Positions 1 to 13,024 of a DNA stretch of 64,000 nt are shown here, in pieces. Source of the stretch: Gorsachius magnificus (lineage: Eukaryota; Chordata; Aves; Pelecaniformes; Ardeidae). A program made the translations under genes and the position numbers. Location of the stretch: positions 186,021,510 to 186,085,509 of the forward strand of contig CM067081.1 in NCBI GenBank assembly GCA_034008185.1. Direction: 5' to 3'. The notes below the pieces were generated by a model. That model made no database searches and was not told the origin of the DNA. It saw only the letters and a list, made by a program, of their open reading frames with translations. Position 1 is the stretch's first letter. Each line of letters begins with the position of its first letter.

Positions 1-1
1 A

Positions 2-619
2 AGACTACACTGAGAGCAATGGGTGCTGGGATGTTCAAAACATTGGGATACACATTTAGCAAAGGCCACCTGGTTAGTCAACAGTAGGAGAACTGCCAAC
101 TGAGCTGGCCCTGCCCAATAAAAATTTTTACATACTGTAGAAGGGGATAAAGTCCCTGTAGTACATGTAAAAAATATGCTGGGGAAGACAGTCAGGGTTA
201 CTCCCACCTTGGGCAAAGGCAACCCCATTCGTGGGATTGCTTTTGCTCAAGGACCTGGCTCCACGTGGTGGGCGATGCAGAAGGATGGGTAAGTCCAATG
301 TGTACCTCAAGGGGATTTGATTTTGGGTGAAAATAGCCAACGAACTGAATGGTATGATGTTAATTGCTGTATAATACTGTATGTCATCATTTTTATGATT
401 GCTGTATGTCATATCAACAGTATTACAGTAAGAATCGCCCAGATTAATGAAGAATGAATTTTGACAAAACCAAGCAAGTACAGCAGTGATGGAACAAGAA
501 CTGGCTTCAGCATGCAACCAAGCCTTGGGCTTTATCAGAAGCTGCTGCTAGGAGAAAGGGCTTCAGCTCCATGTCACCCAAATGGACAAGGAAAAGAGAT
601 GAGTTGCCCTGGGTGCTGA
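2..619 (+). mobile_element. ERVL-like retrovirus relic, 3' end of pol (integrase), inactive
   Basis: Read from position 2, one frame stays in register for about 600 bases and resembles the end of a retroviral pol gene. The end of the integrase core comes first (Trp codons at 20 and 71). The integrase C-terminal part follows, with a Trp-Trp pair near 269 and a CVPQGDL stretch after 290. The frame is broken by in-frame stops at 11, 101, 119, 290 and 455 and closes with TGA at 617, so it cannot be functional. No internal frameshift is seen. The element continues off the left edge, and no polypurine tract or 3' LTR was recognised after it. Assignment to the ERVL class rests on remembered similarity to bird ERVs; retroviral origin is more certain than the family. 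Confidence 0.62.
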
Positions 620-654
620 TGTAAGTTTCACTGCAATTCTCCTGATTTTATTAA

Positions 655-680
655 AATAAAATTTAAAAAAAAAAAAAAAA
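655..680 (+). repeat. AATAAA followed by an A16 tract
   Basis: AATAAA at 655-660 lies only four bases before a run of 16 A at 665-680. This could be the remains of a poly(A) tail ending the retroviral relic or a retrocopy. The spacing is shorter than the usual 10-30 bases, so plain A-rich sequence is equally possible. Confidence 0.6.
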
Positions 681-701
681 GACTACCAAGCAGCATTTCA
701 T

Positions 702-748
702 TTTATATATATATATATACACACACATATTTTTATATATATATATAC

Positions 749-782
<34 letters not shown>
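702..782. repeat. (TA)n microsatellite with CA interruptions
   Basis: Alternating TA with short ACAC and CATA interruptions over about 80 bp. Open frames running through it on the minus strand (Ile-Tyr repeats) are products of the repeat. Confidence 0.95.
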
Positions 783-3700
783 GCAGCTCCACACAAGCAG
801 AACAAGACCTGTCCTGGACTGCTTCAGCATTCAAAATCATCACTGACAGCAATGCATGCCTGCAGTATCTCTGCTGAGGCTCTTGCCCAGCACGTTCATG
901 ACAATAGAGAAGCAAGAATCCACAATGCATCAGGAAGGATCAAGGGGGTTAGTGCTACAACTTTTCCTTCAACATTCACCTCTAAGGGCTGTAGAAGTGC
1001 TTGCGGAAAAGTAAGAAAAGCTTGTCAAAATGACCAGGCCTTGGTTTTGTCACTTACTACAGTAATTCTTATTCTCAGATTCTCATTTTTACTGAAACGA
1101 AGACCTAGATCCAAGGTCCGTAAGTTAGGTCCCTAACTTCTCAGTCTCTGCTGCTTTTCTTTTTAGATTTGAAGAGATTTTACCTTTTCAAAGGGTAATT
1201 TTTAAAAATCAACTCAGACTGTCTTGTTTTCCTCAACAGGGGCAATTTTGAAGATTCAATATCTAATCCCATGTGATCAAAACAGTCCACCTCCAAATCA
1301 CACAGGATGTCTCTTTACCAGAAACAGTAATAAATGTATTATCAGTAGGCAAGAAAGTAAATAAACTGCATTAAGATTGGTAAGGCACATTTATGAAATA
1401 CTGGAACCAAGGCTCTAATTCCTGTATGCAGTTAGATTCACAGGGGAATTTACAAAGTAATACTATTCATTAATAATTATTGGTATAATTCCATTATTAT
1501 GATGAACAAGGAAGCTTTAAAACACTCATTTGAAAGAGGTAACAATCATCTGGGCCCTGATCCAGCAGAGCACTTAAAAATGTTAGTTTTCATCATGAAA
1601 ATAACCAACTGTATTTGAACAGGACTGACACGCACAGATTAAGATAATCTTGGCTTTAAGCCTAGGATGGGAAAATCAAGTAGAAGCACTGTAAAAGTAA
1701 ACCATGAAATCCTGCCAGAACTTTGCCTCAATATTACACCATTATCATACATTCTCCAAGGGGCTACTTCTGGGACACTACCAAGTAAAGTGAAGAACTT
1801 TTATAGGAACTAATTTGGGGAAAAAAAAATCCATTGTGAACCCACACACACTTAAAATCAATATATAACAAATAGATAGATGGTCACAAAATCTGTGTCT
1901 GGTATGTAAGGCCAAGATGCAAGTGTCTGGCCTGAACCAAAACCTTGAAACAGGTCTTCCACATCTCATTTTGAAATGTGTTTTCTTCTTTACTCACGTT
2001 CTTCAGTAAGCAGTTGCACAATGTCCTTCAGAGGCAAATCCTCGGGCTAGGTGTCTGGGCATTCAGCTGAAATTTATAGAAGAAAAGGCAGTAACACAGG
2101 AAGACATTTTATTAAACGTCTTGGCGATGTTTGCCTTTGGAGTGGGTAGGAGCTGATCACAGCAGTTATGGACAAACAAACTGCCAAGCCTCTGTAATCT
2201 TTCTGGAAGGGATCCTGCCTCCGGCTCCAGCCCCTTTTATCTTGCCTGATGCAGAGAGGCCACTTCCAAGGCTGTGAGTTTGTCACAAGTTGTCAAGACT
2301 CCCAAAAGGTATCTACCCATCTGCTTAAAAGAAGGATTGCACCTCTTCAGAGTCCCCTATGGAAATTTGCTCTCTTTTGACCAAAGACTTACTTAAGCAC
2401 ACTAGAAATTTCAAAAAAACAATCAAGGTATTCAGCCTGAAATGTAGACAAGGCTTTTTGGAAGCATGTATCTTCCTTTCTTTTCTACCAAACATAAAAC
2501 CAGTAGTGGTCAAGGAAGAGTGTCTTTGAATTTCTGTAATACAATATAAACTGAATTTAGCTGTCACTTGCCCTGTATTGGACAGAGATTCCTCCTTCTA
2601 AATGAATTCAGCACGATAAGGAATGAAACAAGACAAGGAGTTTCACATAAAATCACATTACAAATGCTCTGCCCACATTTCAGACACTTTTATAATGTAA
2701 CCTACCAAATTTTCAGTGTGGCTTCCTACCTGTCTCTCCTCTCCCTGAGCAGCCAGCGAACACTGGATTCTACTGCCATGCACATGGCATTCAGAGAGAC
2801 GCCCATTTCCCATCTCTCCACCCACTGCCCATTTATATAACGCACATTTTTAATGAGCCTTTACAACTACCATTATGCTTAGCTTTTTAGTGTTCCTAAA
2901 GTAATGTCTATGGGTTTCAACATTACATACTTACAACCTTTAATCTCAAATCATACAACCTCCCTCTGCCTACATGGAGCATGCAAAACCACCAGGACAA
3001 AAGGATATCATATAAGATGTAAAGGTCATTTTATTGTTTGCATGTTGCATGACGTTTCAACTCTATGAAATATAGCTCAGCACCAGAAAATGCGATTGCA
3101 TATATCATTAACAGTATTAAAACAAATTATATTTGAGTTACTGAAAAGAAAGTGCACTGCTGGTAGAACATATATGGATTGCCTGATTCATTCAGGCTGA
3201 AGGTTAATCTTAGAGGTTTCAGAAACCAAATGGAATAAAAAGAAAAAAAAACAAAACATTAATTATATGTACTTCTACATAGCTCCCAAACTTGAAGCAA
3301 ACGCTTTACAAAGAAATATAGGGTGACAGTCTAGGTTATAAAGTTTATCTATATGCCATGTAGTGCAGGGTTGTGCAGAGGTACTCAGCTAGCTCTGGAA
3401 GCAGCAGCAGTAAAGTTGTGCCCAGCCTGCTGGGAGAGAGCAGTACCCGATGTGGACGCTGCGCCGCAGTGACACGTAACAGTCCTTCCCACATCAGACG
3501 TCTCTAACATGCTGTGGCATTGCATAGGCTGGCTTGTACAACACAAGCTATAAATTAACAGAGTAGGATAGCAAGAACTGAGAATGGAATGGATGTTATG
3601 AAAGACAAGCGTTGCAGCAGTTAGATCACATGATCATGACTATGCTGACATTACATGCCACACTCCAGCTATGTCCTGATTTGAGATGAGACCTGTACGA

Positions 3701-6700
3701 TTAACTCCTCTTTACCACCTTTTCTTCTCCCCCTCTTCTCTCGAGGTGCACCAATTTCCTTTCAAATGAAGGCTGGAAAGCAGCTGTGTTGTATTTAAGG
3801 AGATCCTCTAACATAAAAGGATAGCAGATGAGGGCTGTTGGAGTGCGCACGCATCCCAATATCAGGATTTTGGGGTGTAGCACTGATGGCACATGTACTG
3901 CAGGCATCCAGAGCTTAGCTTCATCTATTCCAATATCCTATTCAAGAGCAGCAAGTAGGAGACTAAAGAGAAAAATGTTTGTGCTTCCTTAATGAACACC
4001 TTTGTCCTCAACCTTTTATAAGTTTATGCCTTTAAACACAAAGAAATGTATCCCTCTTACCCTCCCCTCAGGGAATAATAATTGACTGTTCTTTGAAATT
4101 TTATTAACCTCTTTAGATATAATATACTCTGGTGATGACTTCAATAAATAATGTATTAAGTAAAATATGTTTCCTTTTATAAATTTTAAATTACTTTTTT
4201 TTATATAATTCTATTGCTATGTAACCTCTTTTTTAGTATTATTTGAAAGAGTAAGTGTAACTTTATACACATATGATCAACTTCTGCTGGCCATATTGTA
4301 GTTCTCCAGTTATACCCTCCTTGAAGGTATTTCATCTGCAAAATGAACTGTCCTAATCAACTAATTACTTTGTAAAATAATTAGCCCATGTGTCAAACAC
4401 TTCTCTAAAATGTCTACCTATTCATATTTTTGAAGAAGAACTAAACACATTCACGCAAGAAGGTATTCTCTAACCTGTTCCATTCTTCATATGGCTCAGA
4501 TGTTTATTTTTTATTCTATGTTGAACAAATATTTTTCCTGATTTGTCTAGCTCTCCTCAATGATTGCTGCTGAAAGAAAGCAATGCTCACTACTATTCAA
4601 ATTAATCTTCCCATTGTATCTTTCCTTCAACTTGTCAATGCTCAAATCTGACTGCCTTTATGCTGCCAAATCATTTACCTTTGCTTTTGCTCCTAGGTCA
4701 TCGTCTTTGCTCTACTTCTTTATTAAAGCTAATTCTGGTTTAGGTGCAATACCAGTTTCTATGCATCCCTCACCTTACCACAAGCCATCTGCTGAGCTGT
4801 CTGGCACAGCAGTGACTGAAGGAGGACAAGAGCAGGCCAGTAGCGATTGCACCTCCCCATGTTGGGAACCTGCATCTCTGACTGCCGGTCAGAAGCCAAA
4901 TTTAGCAAACTTTACAGCACTCTGAAAGGCTGTCTTGTTCATTCAGCCCGCAGAAGGCACGTTATTTGAGTTTTGTTTTCCACTTTCCTTTGTTCTGGTG
5001 AGATTGGTGCCCAAGACCATTCAAGGCTTTATAAAAGCAAGACTTCTGCACTAATTTTATGCTTTGTTTTTAGAAATTATTTACAGTACTCAAATCCTTT
5101 TGCCACAATACAGTAAGTAAATATATTGATATTAATAAAATAAGAACGTAATTTACTAACTCTCAGAGTAATACCAATAACTAAGTATTTAAATTCACTG
5201 TGACTCCACACTGAAGCCTGACTTTTTTTAAATGGTCTTCTGGAGTTAGATGTTAATCGTATTTTAGTGCACACTAATGCAAATCTCTTCAAAGACCAGC
5301 AAAAAAGATTTCTGAAGCTGCAAGTCATACTAGTGTCAGAGAACAAAACCAAAAAACGGCTCATAGCTAATAATTCTAAAGATAAAGTATGAAGCCAAAT
5401 AGCTGTATCTGCATTAAGCATAATATGCAAAGACTCTCAATTTCCCACTCATTCTCATCTCAGAGGCATCTTATCTCTAAAACCATGTATTTGGTGAATT
5501 CAGTAATTACATTACTTGAAAACTGGAATATGAATGGTGAAATGAAAAAAAAATATGTAATGAGTTGTTCTGTGACCAACAGATGTAATGAAACATGATT
5601 TCCTGCAAATTTGAGTTCTACTTCTCTCACACCCCTTAACCAAAATAATTTCAGCTTCTCTCCCACCACATGTACTTTCTGACATCTCTTCTGGGCAGGA
5701 GACAGCATCTGCTGTGCTTAGCCTGGAGGTATGTATATGTTGATTGCTGCCAAGGAGAATATATAACAGCTTTCCACTCAGTAGGGCACTGATTTGGGTT
5801 TTTCCTCTTTATCGAGCCATGGCCATCATGAAACTTTTAAGAACTTAATTATCTTGAAGACTCGCAGAAGACTTCCTTCCCATGTTGTGGGAGCTAGAGC
5901 AGCACTTCAAAACCTGATGCAGAGGACCGACAGAAAATGACTGCACAATCCTTGTTTCCTTAGGAAATGGTAAAGCGTTACACCACAGTAAAGCTCCATT
6001 ACATCGGTGGTGCTGGCAGTACAAGCTCTATGAAGATTTCAGCAGCTTATTAAATTTATTGAGGTATGTAACATAAATGTCTGGCACAATATAGTTAAAT
6101 ATACATTAGAAGTATATTTTTAAATGCATATTTTGAATTTTATGTATACCCTACACACTATAGTTTTTAAATATAATGTGTAGATGTGTATGTAACTATA
6201 TATAAAGCATGAAATAAAATGCAAAAAGTCTTTGAATTGTATTGATTTTGATTTTTAACTGTAGGACCTCATCAAAATAAAAACCGATCTAAATGGGGGA
6301 TGAGATAGTTCTGATCCTTGCACACCTCCGAGGCTGGGCAGTTTGAGTACGAACTGACGCGGTTTCTACCACAGCTTCATCTGAACACAGCCCCAGGGCT
6401 CTGCCTAAAGCAGGCAGAGGAAAGAGCTGGAGCAGCTGAAAAGCCAGCTGCAAGAGCCGGCTATTAGCTACTCGGTAATGAGTCACTTCTCAGGTTTTAC
6501 TTCTTTCTTAAATTTTATCATGAACATAAACAAGCTTTAGTTTTACTCTGTATTGAAAGAAAAGACCAAATGGGATTCTTGTCTCGCCCACCCTACTGCT
6601 GTCTCTTCCATGCTTTCCCCAAGGGTGGGCTGGCTTTGACCTGAATGGCAAGCCTCTGAAATCCTGCTTTTTAAGACTCACAGTTGCTTGAATATCTTCT

Positions 6701-7517
6701 TCCAAAAACTCACAAGACTGTCTACTTCTTTCTCACTAGTCCAGGGTTGGGTCTGAGCACTCTGGACAGACAACTCTGCATGCTTGCTTCGCTTGGCTTA
6801 CAGTCAGGGAAAACCTCCGAAAAACCCTCTGACATCCTTCTGGTCCCTGCGCTCCTCGTGGGGAATTTCCAGGTTCCCCTTCCCAGCCCCACGCTGAGAG
6901 GCGGCATTGAGTTGAGCAGTGTTGCTGGCAAACAGCTGCGTGTTTTACCCGCAACGTCACCCACAGCGTGATTGCTCCTGTCACAATTTCCCAGATGCAG
7001 TTTGGCTATTACATGCAAATTATTATTTTAAAGAATTAACATGAAATCTTATTTATAAAATGGAGAGCTGTGTCCCAAAAACCTCTGAAGTAAACTCAGC
7101 AAGGACCAGGAAACCAGCTGAATGTGCAGTTCTGTTGTGAAGCTTTAGCCATCCCTGAAGATAAGCAGAAGAATTATACACTTATACATAATTATCCTTA
7201 GAATTAATATGTAAGTTATGATTTTGTATTTGGTGTAATTAGGACCAGTACGTGATGTTAGCAAAGTCATTACTTGTATTCTGCATTAGTCCTTGAATCA
7301 ACACCTCAGAAGGATGTTTTAAGACTAAAGAAAAATTTCTAGAGAAGTTATATATAGTCACATTCATGAAACTTGCCTCAGGCAAGATTGAAAGAACTTC
7401 AGCCTATGTGGTTCATGCAAAAGAAAGCTAAGATTAAATAGCACATTTCACAAATACTGGCAGACAATAACATCTCATACTATCTATAATATTTTAATTT
7501 TTATTTTATTTTTACAT
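783..7517. other. Noncoding, unannotated AT-rich DNA
   Basis: No recognisable gene or transposon was found. Open frames are short and unrelated to known families. A possible minus-strand exon lies at 1998-2066 (see findings). Locally GC-richer patches at about 6300-6480 and 6740-6990 are open in several frames at once, which reflects composition more than coding. Confidence 0.6.
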
Positions 7518-7637
7518 ATCATAGAATCATAGAATCCTAGGTTGGAAGGGACCTCAAGGATCATATGGTCCAACCTTTCTAGGCAAGAGCACAGTCTAGA
7601 GAAGATGGCCCAGCACCCTGTCCAGCTGGGTCTTAAA
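7518..7637 (-). mobile_element. CR1 LINE, 3'-end fragment
   Basis: On the minus strand this ends in the CR1 terminal repeat ATTCTATG (two copies, 7520-7535), preceded by the typical 3'-UTR block that reads GGTTGGAAGGGACCT on the plus strand. The fragment is about 120 bp and carries no coding sequence. A faint continuation to about 7675 is possible. Its 3' sequence differs from the copy at 8124, suggesting another CR1 subfamily. Confidence 0.9.
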
Positions 7638-8123
7638 TAATAATATATTTTAACACAGGGTGGGGATTCATCCAGCCTATCATTAAAGAAGTCTGTAGTG
7701 TAAACATTAATCTCAGATCTCTTCATCTAGTGTTCCTTTATAATTAATGAGCATTTTTGATAGTGCAAGTATCAACAACAGGAGCATCTTACTGAGACAT
7801 CTTTAAACACCCTCCCCCATGCAATTAAAATTAATGTCTGTATCAGGGAAAGGGTCTGTGGTTTGCATTGTCTCAGGATTGCTTTTGTGTCTTAAAATCT
7901 GTGAATGACTACTGCTTTGCATAATTCTTGGAAGCTCCAGTAAACAATTTTTTGCAGAGTTAGTCTCTTTTTAACGAAAAACATACATTGTTCTTGATGC
8001 AAGATGGAAAGTCACATATCCAAGATGTCTTGCAAGGCCATTTGGTACACTCTGTTGTCAGCCATATGAATCTCTTCTTACTTACTTGTGAAAGCTGGCA
8101 ACACATAAAAATAAGTGCCTTAA
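7638..8123. other. Spacer between two CR1 copies
   Basis: AT-rich sequence between two CR1 insertions of the same orientation. Nothing else was recognised. Confidence 0.6.
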
Positions 8124-9657
8124 CATAGAATCATAGAATTGTTTAGGTTGGAAAAGACCTTTAAGATCATCAAGCCCAACCACTAACCTAACCCTGCCAT
8201 CCCACCACTAAACCATGTCCCTAACCACCTCGTCTACCCAACTTTTAAATACCTCCAGGGATGGAGACTTGACCACTTCCCTGGGCAGCCCATTCCAGAG
8301 CCTGACAACCCTCTCGGTGAAGAAATTTTTCCTAATGTCTAGCCTAAACCTGCCCTAGTGCACCTTGAGGCCATTTCCCCTCGTCCTATCACCCGTTACT
8401 TGGGAGAAGAGGCCGACCCCCACCTCACTACAGCCTCCTTTCAGGCAGTTGTAGAGGGCGATAAGGTCTCCCCTCAGCCTCCTCTTCTCCAGACTAAACA
8501 ACCCCAGTTCCCTCAGCCGCTCCTCATCAGACTTGTGCTCCAGACCCCCCATCAGCTTTGCTGCCCTTCTCTGGACATGCTCCACACCTCAATGTCTTTC
8601 TTGTAGTGAGCGGCCCAAAACTGAACACAGTGTTCGAGGTGCAGCCTCACCAGCACTGAGTACAGGGGCACGATCACTTCCCTACTCCTGCTGGCCACAC
8701 TATTCCTGATACAAGCCAGGATGCCATTGGCCTTCTTGGCCACCTGGGCACACTGCTGGCTCGTATTCAGCTGGCTGTCAATCAGTATCCCCAGGTCTTT
8801 TTCCACCAGGCAGCTTTCCAGCCGCTCTTCCCCAAGCCTGCAGCGCTGCATGGGGTTGTTGTGACCAAAGTGCAGGACCCGGCACTTGGCCTTGTTGAAC
8901 CTCATACAGTTGGCCTCGGCCCATCGATCCAGCCTGTCCAGGTCCCTTTGCAGAGCCCTCCTCCCCTCCAGCAGATCAACACTGCCGCCCACTTGGTGTC
9001 ATCTGCAAATTTACTGAGGGCACACTCAATCCCCTCATCCAGATCATTGATAAAGATATTAAACAAGACCGGCCCTAAAACTGAGCCCTGGGGGACACCG
9101 CTTGTGACGGGCCGCCAACTGGATTTAACTCCATTGACCACAACTCTCTGGGCTCGGCCATCCAGCCAGTTTTTTACCCAGCGAAGAGCAGGCCTGTCTG
9201 AGCCATGAGCCACCAGCTTCTCTAGGAGAATGCTATGGGAGACAGTGTCAAAGGGTTTGCTGAAGTCCAGGTATACAACATCCACAGCCTTTCCCTCATC
9301 TACCAGGTGGGTCACCTGGTCATAGAAAGAAAATCAGGTTGGTCAGGCAGGCCCTGCCTTTCATGAACCCATGCTGGCTGGGCCTGATCCCCTGATTGTC
9401 CTCCATATGCTTGGTGAGCACACTCAAGACAAACCTCTCCATAATCTTCCCCGGTACTGGGGTCAGCCTGACTGGTCTGTAGTTCCCCCAATCCTCCTTC
9501 CGGCCCTTCTTGTAGATAGGCATCACATTTGCCAACCTCCAGTCATCTGGGACCTCCCCTGTTATCCAGGACTGCTGATAGATGATGGAGAGTGGCTTGG
9601 CAAGCTTCCTCTGCCAACTCCTTCAGCACTCTTGGGTGGATCCCATCCGAGCTTGGA
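8124..9657 (-). mobile_element. CR1 LINE, 5'-truncated, minus orientation
   Basis: This is the longest transposon in the window. Its 3' end is at 8124, with two terminal ATTCTATG units on the minus strand, and the sequence runs in CR1 order through the 3'-UTR and the C-terminal half of ORF2 to a 5' truncation near 9657. Full CR1 elements are about 4.5 kb, so roughly the last third remains. No ORF1 or endonuclease domain is present, and no target-site duplication was recognised, as is usual for CR1. Confidence 0.95.
8355..9657 (-). pseudogene. CR1 ORF2 reverse transcriptase remnant, frameshifted
   Basis: In life this protein copies CR1 RNA at the target site. Three minus-strand frames together cover the later part of the reverse transcriptase. 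The block around 9330-9535 contains IYKKGRKEDWGNYRP. The block at 8902-9315 contains [25 protein letters not shown] and the catalytic FADD at 8998-9009. The blocks at 8355-8992 carry the C-terminal region ([28 protein letters not shown]). Breaks are an indel near 9325, a one-base loss just after FADDTK near 8992, a one-base loss near 8590, and a TAG stop at 8355-8357 where CR1 copies normally continue. The element is therefore dead. Confidence 0.92.
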
Positions 9658-11792
9658 TTCAAATAGCTTTCAGCACAATGCAATGTAAGTGCCTGACGCA
9701 GACCCTTCCTTCCTCAAGAAAAAGAGGTGATTGCTGTGACTCGACCCCAGCATCAGTACCAGCAGTTGGCTAAACAAACATCCGGATAACCCTCCTCCTG
9801 CTGGCCCTGCCTAAGGCGTGCAGAGTGCTGACAGGTGAACAAGGGAAACGTTCTGAGCATCTGCAGGGATCCTGCTCCCAATCTGCAATAAATTATGTTG
9901 TTTGTGTAACAAGTAGTTCTTTTGAGCAAAATACGAGCTTAATTTCCCTTCGCATATGAAGGGCTATGGGCTGTTTCGGGGACTTGTACACTGGAGTAAC
10001 ACTCCAGTGACTCTGTTTCCTCCAGGGCTACTGGCTTTTGTGACCCAGTCTAGCAAAGACTTGTTTGCACACCCCCAATTAGGAAATGTCTGTGCTTGAC
10101 CCTTAGAATTTGCTGCTTATTTGATAATGATCCCATTCAATGCTTCGCAATAGCCACCTATATGCTTCAATACTGTTCCTACCAAAGCCACAGGGTTTTA
10201 TTGGCAGTGGCAGTGGCACTCAGGAGGTGCCTTTCAGTTGCATGCCAGTCACATTTTAACCCCAAGGGAGGTGTAACAGTACTAAGGCATGTTAAGAAAC
10301 TGCAGTGGTAACCACATTAAAACACGTACATAGCTGCAAACACAAAATTTAAAAAGAAAGATTAATTGTTGAAGGCACACAGTGGCTACCTACTTCACAG
10401 TAAAGCGAGTTGAAGACAGAAACACGCTTGAATCAGGTGATCTTAGTTGGACATACCTTGTCTTTTCACAGTCCCCATTGTGTCAACCACCAGTGGAAAT
10501 TACAACCTTGAACAAAATTTTCTGAACAGAAAAAGGGCAAGAAAAATTACCTGGACTGTTGCAATACATCAGTGTATCAATCAAAAATGCAGTCTCTGCA
10601 AATATGCAACAGTTTTAATAGATACTGCTGTGCATAGTGCTATTGTTTGAAAAAAAATGTGTTGGTTTTCTTTAAAAAAAAAATCTCAAAAGCACAATTA
10701 ACTACACTGTTGGGAAAGCTGGTGCATATCCAAAACAGCTCATAGGTGAAGACCTTTCATGAGGACAATACTATACATTTACATTTCTGCCAGTTACACT
10801 GGCTGCTCCATGAAGAGGAGCAGAGAACTCCAACAATACAGCTCAGGGATAACAATGTGGAGCAGCAGGAGCCGAGGCAGTTGAGTAATTCATCTCTCTT
10901 GAGAGGAATAAGACACGATTGCACTCTCTGTACTGGCTGGCACAAACTCTTCAACAACAGTCTACTATGTGGAAAACAGACTGGCCTTTGTACTTTGTTT
11001 ATGCCTTTACCAAGAGCATCGCTCTTAAAATACTTCAGTAATTCAAAAATAATGCCTCTTGATATAAAGGCAGCTGCACAGTTACAGAAATTAATGTATA
11101 ATAAGCATAATGTATCCTATAAAGGCCTTTCCAGGAAAATGTTGATTTGAACTGCTTCTGCTCATTCAAACATACTCAAATTGAATTCTGCAAGATTGTT
11201 GAGAAGTATTTAGTCTGAAGCAACAGTTACATCCAAACACAGATGTAACTCTCTCGTACTTTGGGGCACTGCAATGCTTAATTTTAATAAGAAGAGACTG
11301 CATTGCATTGTAGCAATACAACAACGTATAGAAAGCATTACTTTTGAATGTCTGGATATTTAATTAGCGTATAGCATACTTCAAAGAGCTTTGTTAGATG
11401 AGATGCTACAGCTTATGCAATAATTAACACAACACCATTACTCCTGCTGAATACCCAGCAGATAATATACTTGCCTCTCAACTTTCTCTCGAATAGATGA
11501 CAGTCATCGTGCCTGGTCATTAACACAGAATCACACCTTTGAATCAGACCACAGGGGAAGCACACAACAGGCACCTTGTGCCACTTGCCTGCGGCCAAAC
11601 AGTGTCCTACATGCCGAGTCCTACCAGAGAGCACTCCTCTGCTGCAGCTCAGCACGGCTCAGCATCTCTCCCAAGTCCTGAACCAGAGACAAACAACTGG
11701 CAGATCCTACACAAGGCTGTCTAATCCCATAAGGTCAGAGAGTAAAAGGGAGGCTCGCAGTGTCACATTACAGCTGCGCTGCCCTCCTCCCA

Positions 11793-11815
11793 GCCTGTCA
11801 CTTTACATGACAGGC
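11793..11815. repeat. 8-bp inverted repeat, GCCTGTCA / TGACAGGC
   Basis: Perfect 8-bp arms at 11793-11800 and 11808-11815, separated by 7 bases. The arms contain CTGTCA/TGACAG, the core bound by TALE homeodomain factors (MEIS/TGIF type). Binding is inference only. Confidence 0.9.
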
Positions 11816-13024
11816 ACTGTCAAAAGATGGCGATCAGAGCTATACACTTAGCATGTGGCCTGCTCCCTCTCAGAAGCTCAGGGGAGAGCCATGCAGGAGA
11901 CAGGCGGCTTACTCCCAGCTGCTTCCTTCCCCGGGAAAAAGTACTGGATGGGGAATTGCACTTAAGACATTACACATGCCCTGTGGGCTTGCTGCAGCTG
12001 CACAGACCCAGAGCACTACCTGACGGACTGGCAGGCAGGTGCCCTGCCCCAGCAGGGGGATAAGCAATGCTATCTGCCACTGCAGGCAAGCGCAAACTCC
12101 TGCACTTCCACCTCCTGCTCCTCCATAAGGACCTTCATCTTTCGTTTTGCCTTTTTTGTTCAGCAAAAGAATAGAAGTAATATTCATCTTTACTGATGGC
12201 AGTTATAAATTAGAAACAGCAGGAGATTGTGGCCATTTTGAATGAAGACAAAAAGCATCAGGTATATCCAGCTGCTCCTGGGATCACAAGCTCATTCGTA
12301 CAGAACAAAAAGCAGGGGAATGGTCCTTCTCTAATAAGAGAGTAACAGCATTTGCCATGCCAATTATGGGGTTATTGGTAAGGAAAGTATGACGACATGT
12401 ACATGGAAAATTGAGCATAAGGAACACTGCAACAAAGGTGGATAAAATCTTTCTCAAACAGAAAAGGTGCACGACAGCAATTTGATGGACTTCATCTCAG
12501 ATACAAAACAGGTTTCAGGAATGAAAGATCTGTCTCATGAACACCTGTCCCAAGGAAAAAATGATATAATAACATGTATTTATAAGCACAGAGGACAGAA
12601 CTGCTATGAAAGGCTGCTTGCAGCAGCGTGCATTGCTGCAGGTTTGAGAAGCACACTCTTCTCCCGCATCACCACACAAGGCCAGCTACTAGCTCTGTCA
12701 GATCTGGCTGATAAGAAGCTTCACTTATACCTGTAAATCAAAATAAGAGCCTCAGCACAGTTTGTGTAATGACCAGAACTGGTATGACGCTAAGCACAAT
12801 GCAATAGTATCCCATACTCAGCAAGGTGTAAGTGAGCTTTATCTCATCCTCGTCATCCAAATGGAAAGACACCCACCGACTTCCAGGAACTCTGATCAGG
12901 CAACTGGAACCACAAATAACTATTAATAAGCTGCACTTATGTCTTTGTCAGTGTAGAAGTCAGCTTTCTAGAACACAAGTAAAACCAGCTGAACAGAAGT
13001 TAGCTCTCTCCAGAGATTATGGAT

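Noticed and set aside
1..681. GACTAC at both position 3 and position 681 as a possible target duplication of a retrocopy
   Set aside because: A 6-8 base match over 680 bases is not rare, and the segment reads as internal retroviral pol that continues off the left edge.
733..930. Minus-strand frame ending in an Ile-Tyr repeat
   Set aside because: It is produced by the TA microsatellite at 702-782.
1499..1560. ATGATGA ... CTGA spacing like a C/D-box snoRNA
   Set aside because: No terminal stem and no D'/C' boxes; the two boxes are expected by chance.
8358..9208. Plus-strand open frames inside the CR1
   Set aside because: They are antisense shadows of the minus-strand reverse transcriptase remnant.
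9736..9912. Possible LTR remnant ending near AATAAATTATGTTGTTTGTG
   Set aside because: AATAAA and a TG/CA-like end are present, but no matching target duplication or recognisable LTR start was found.
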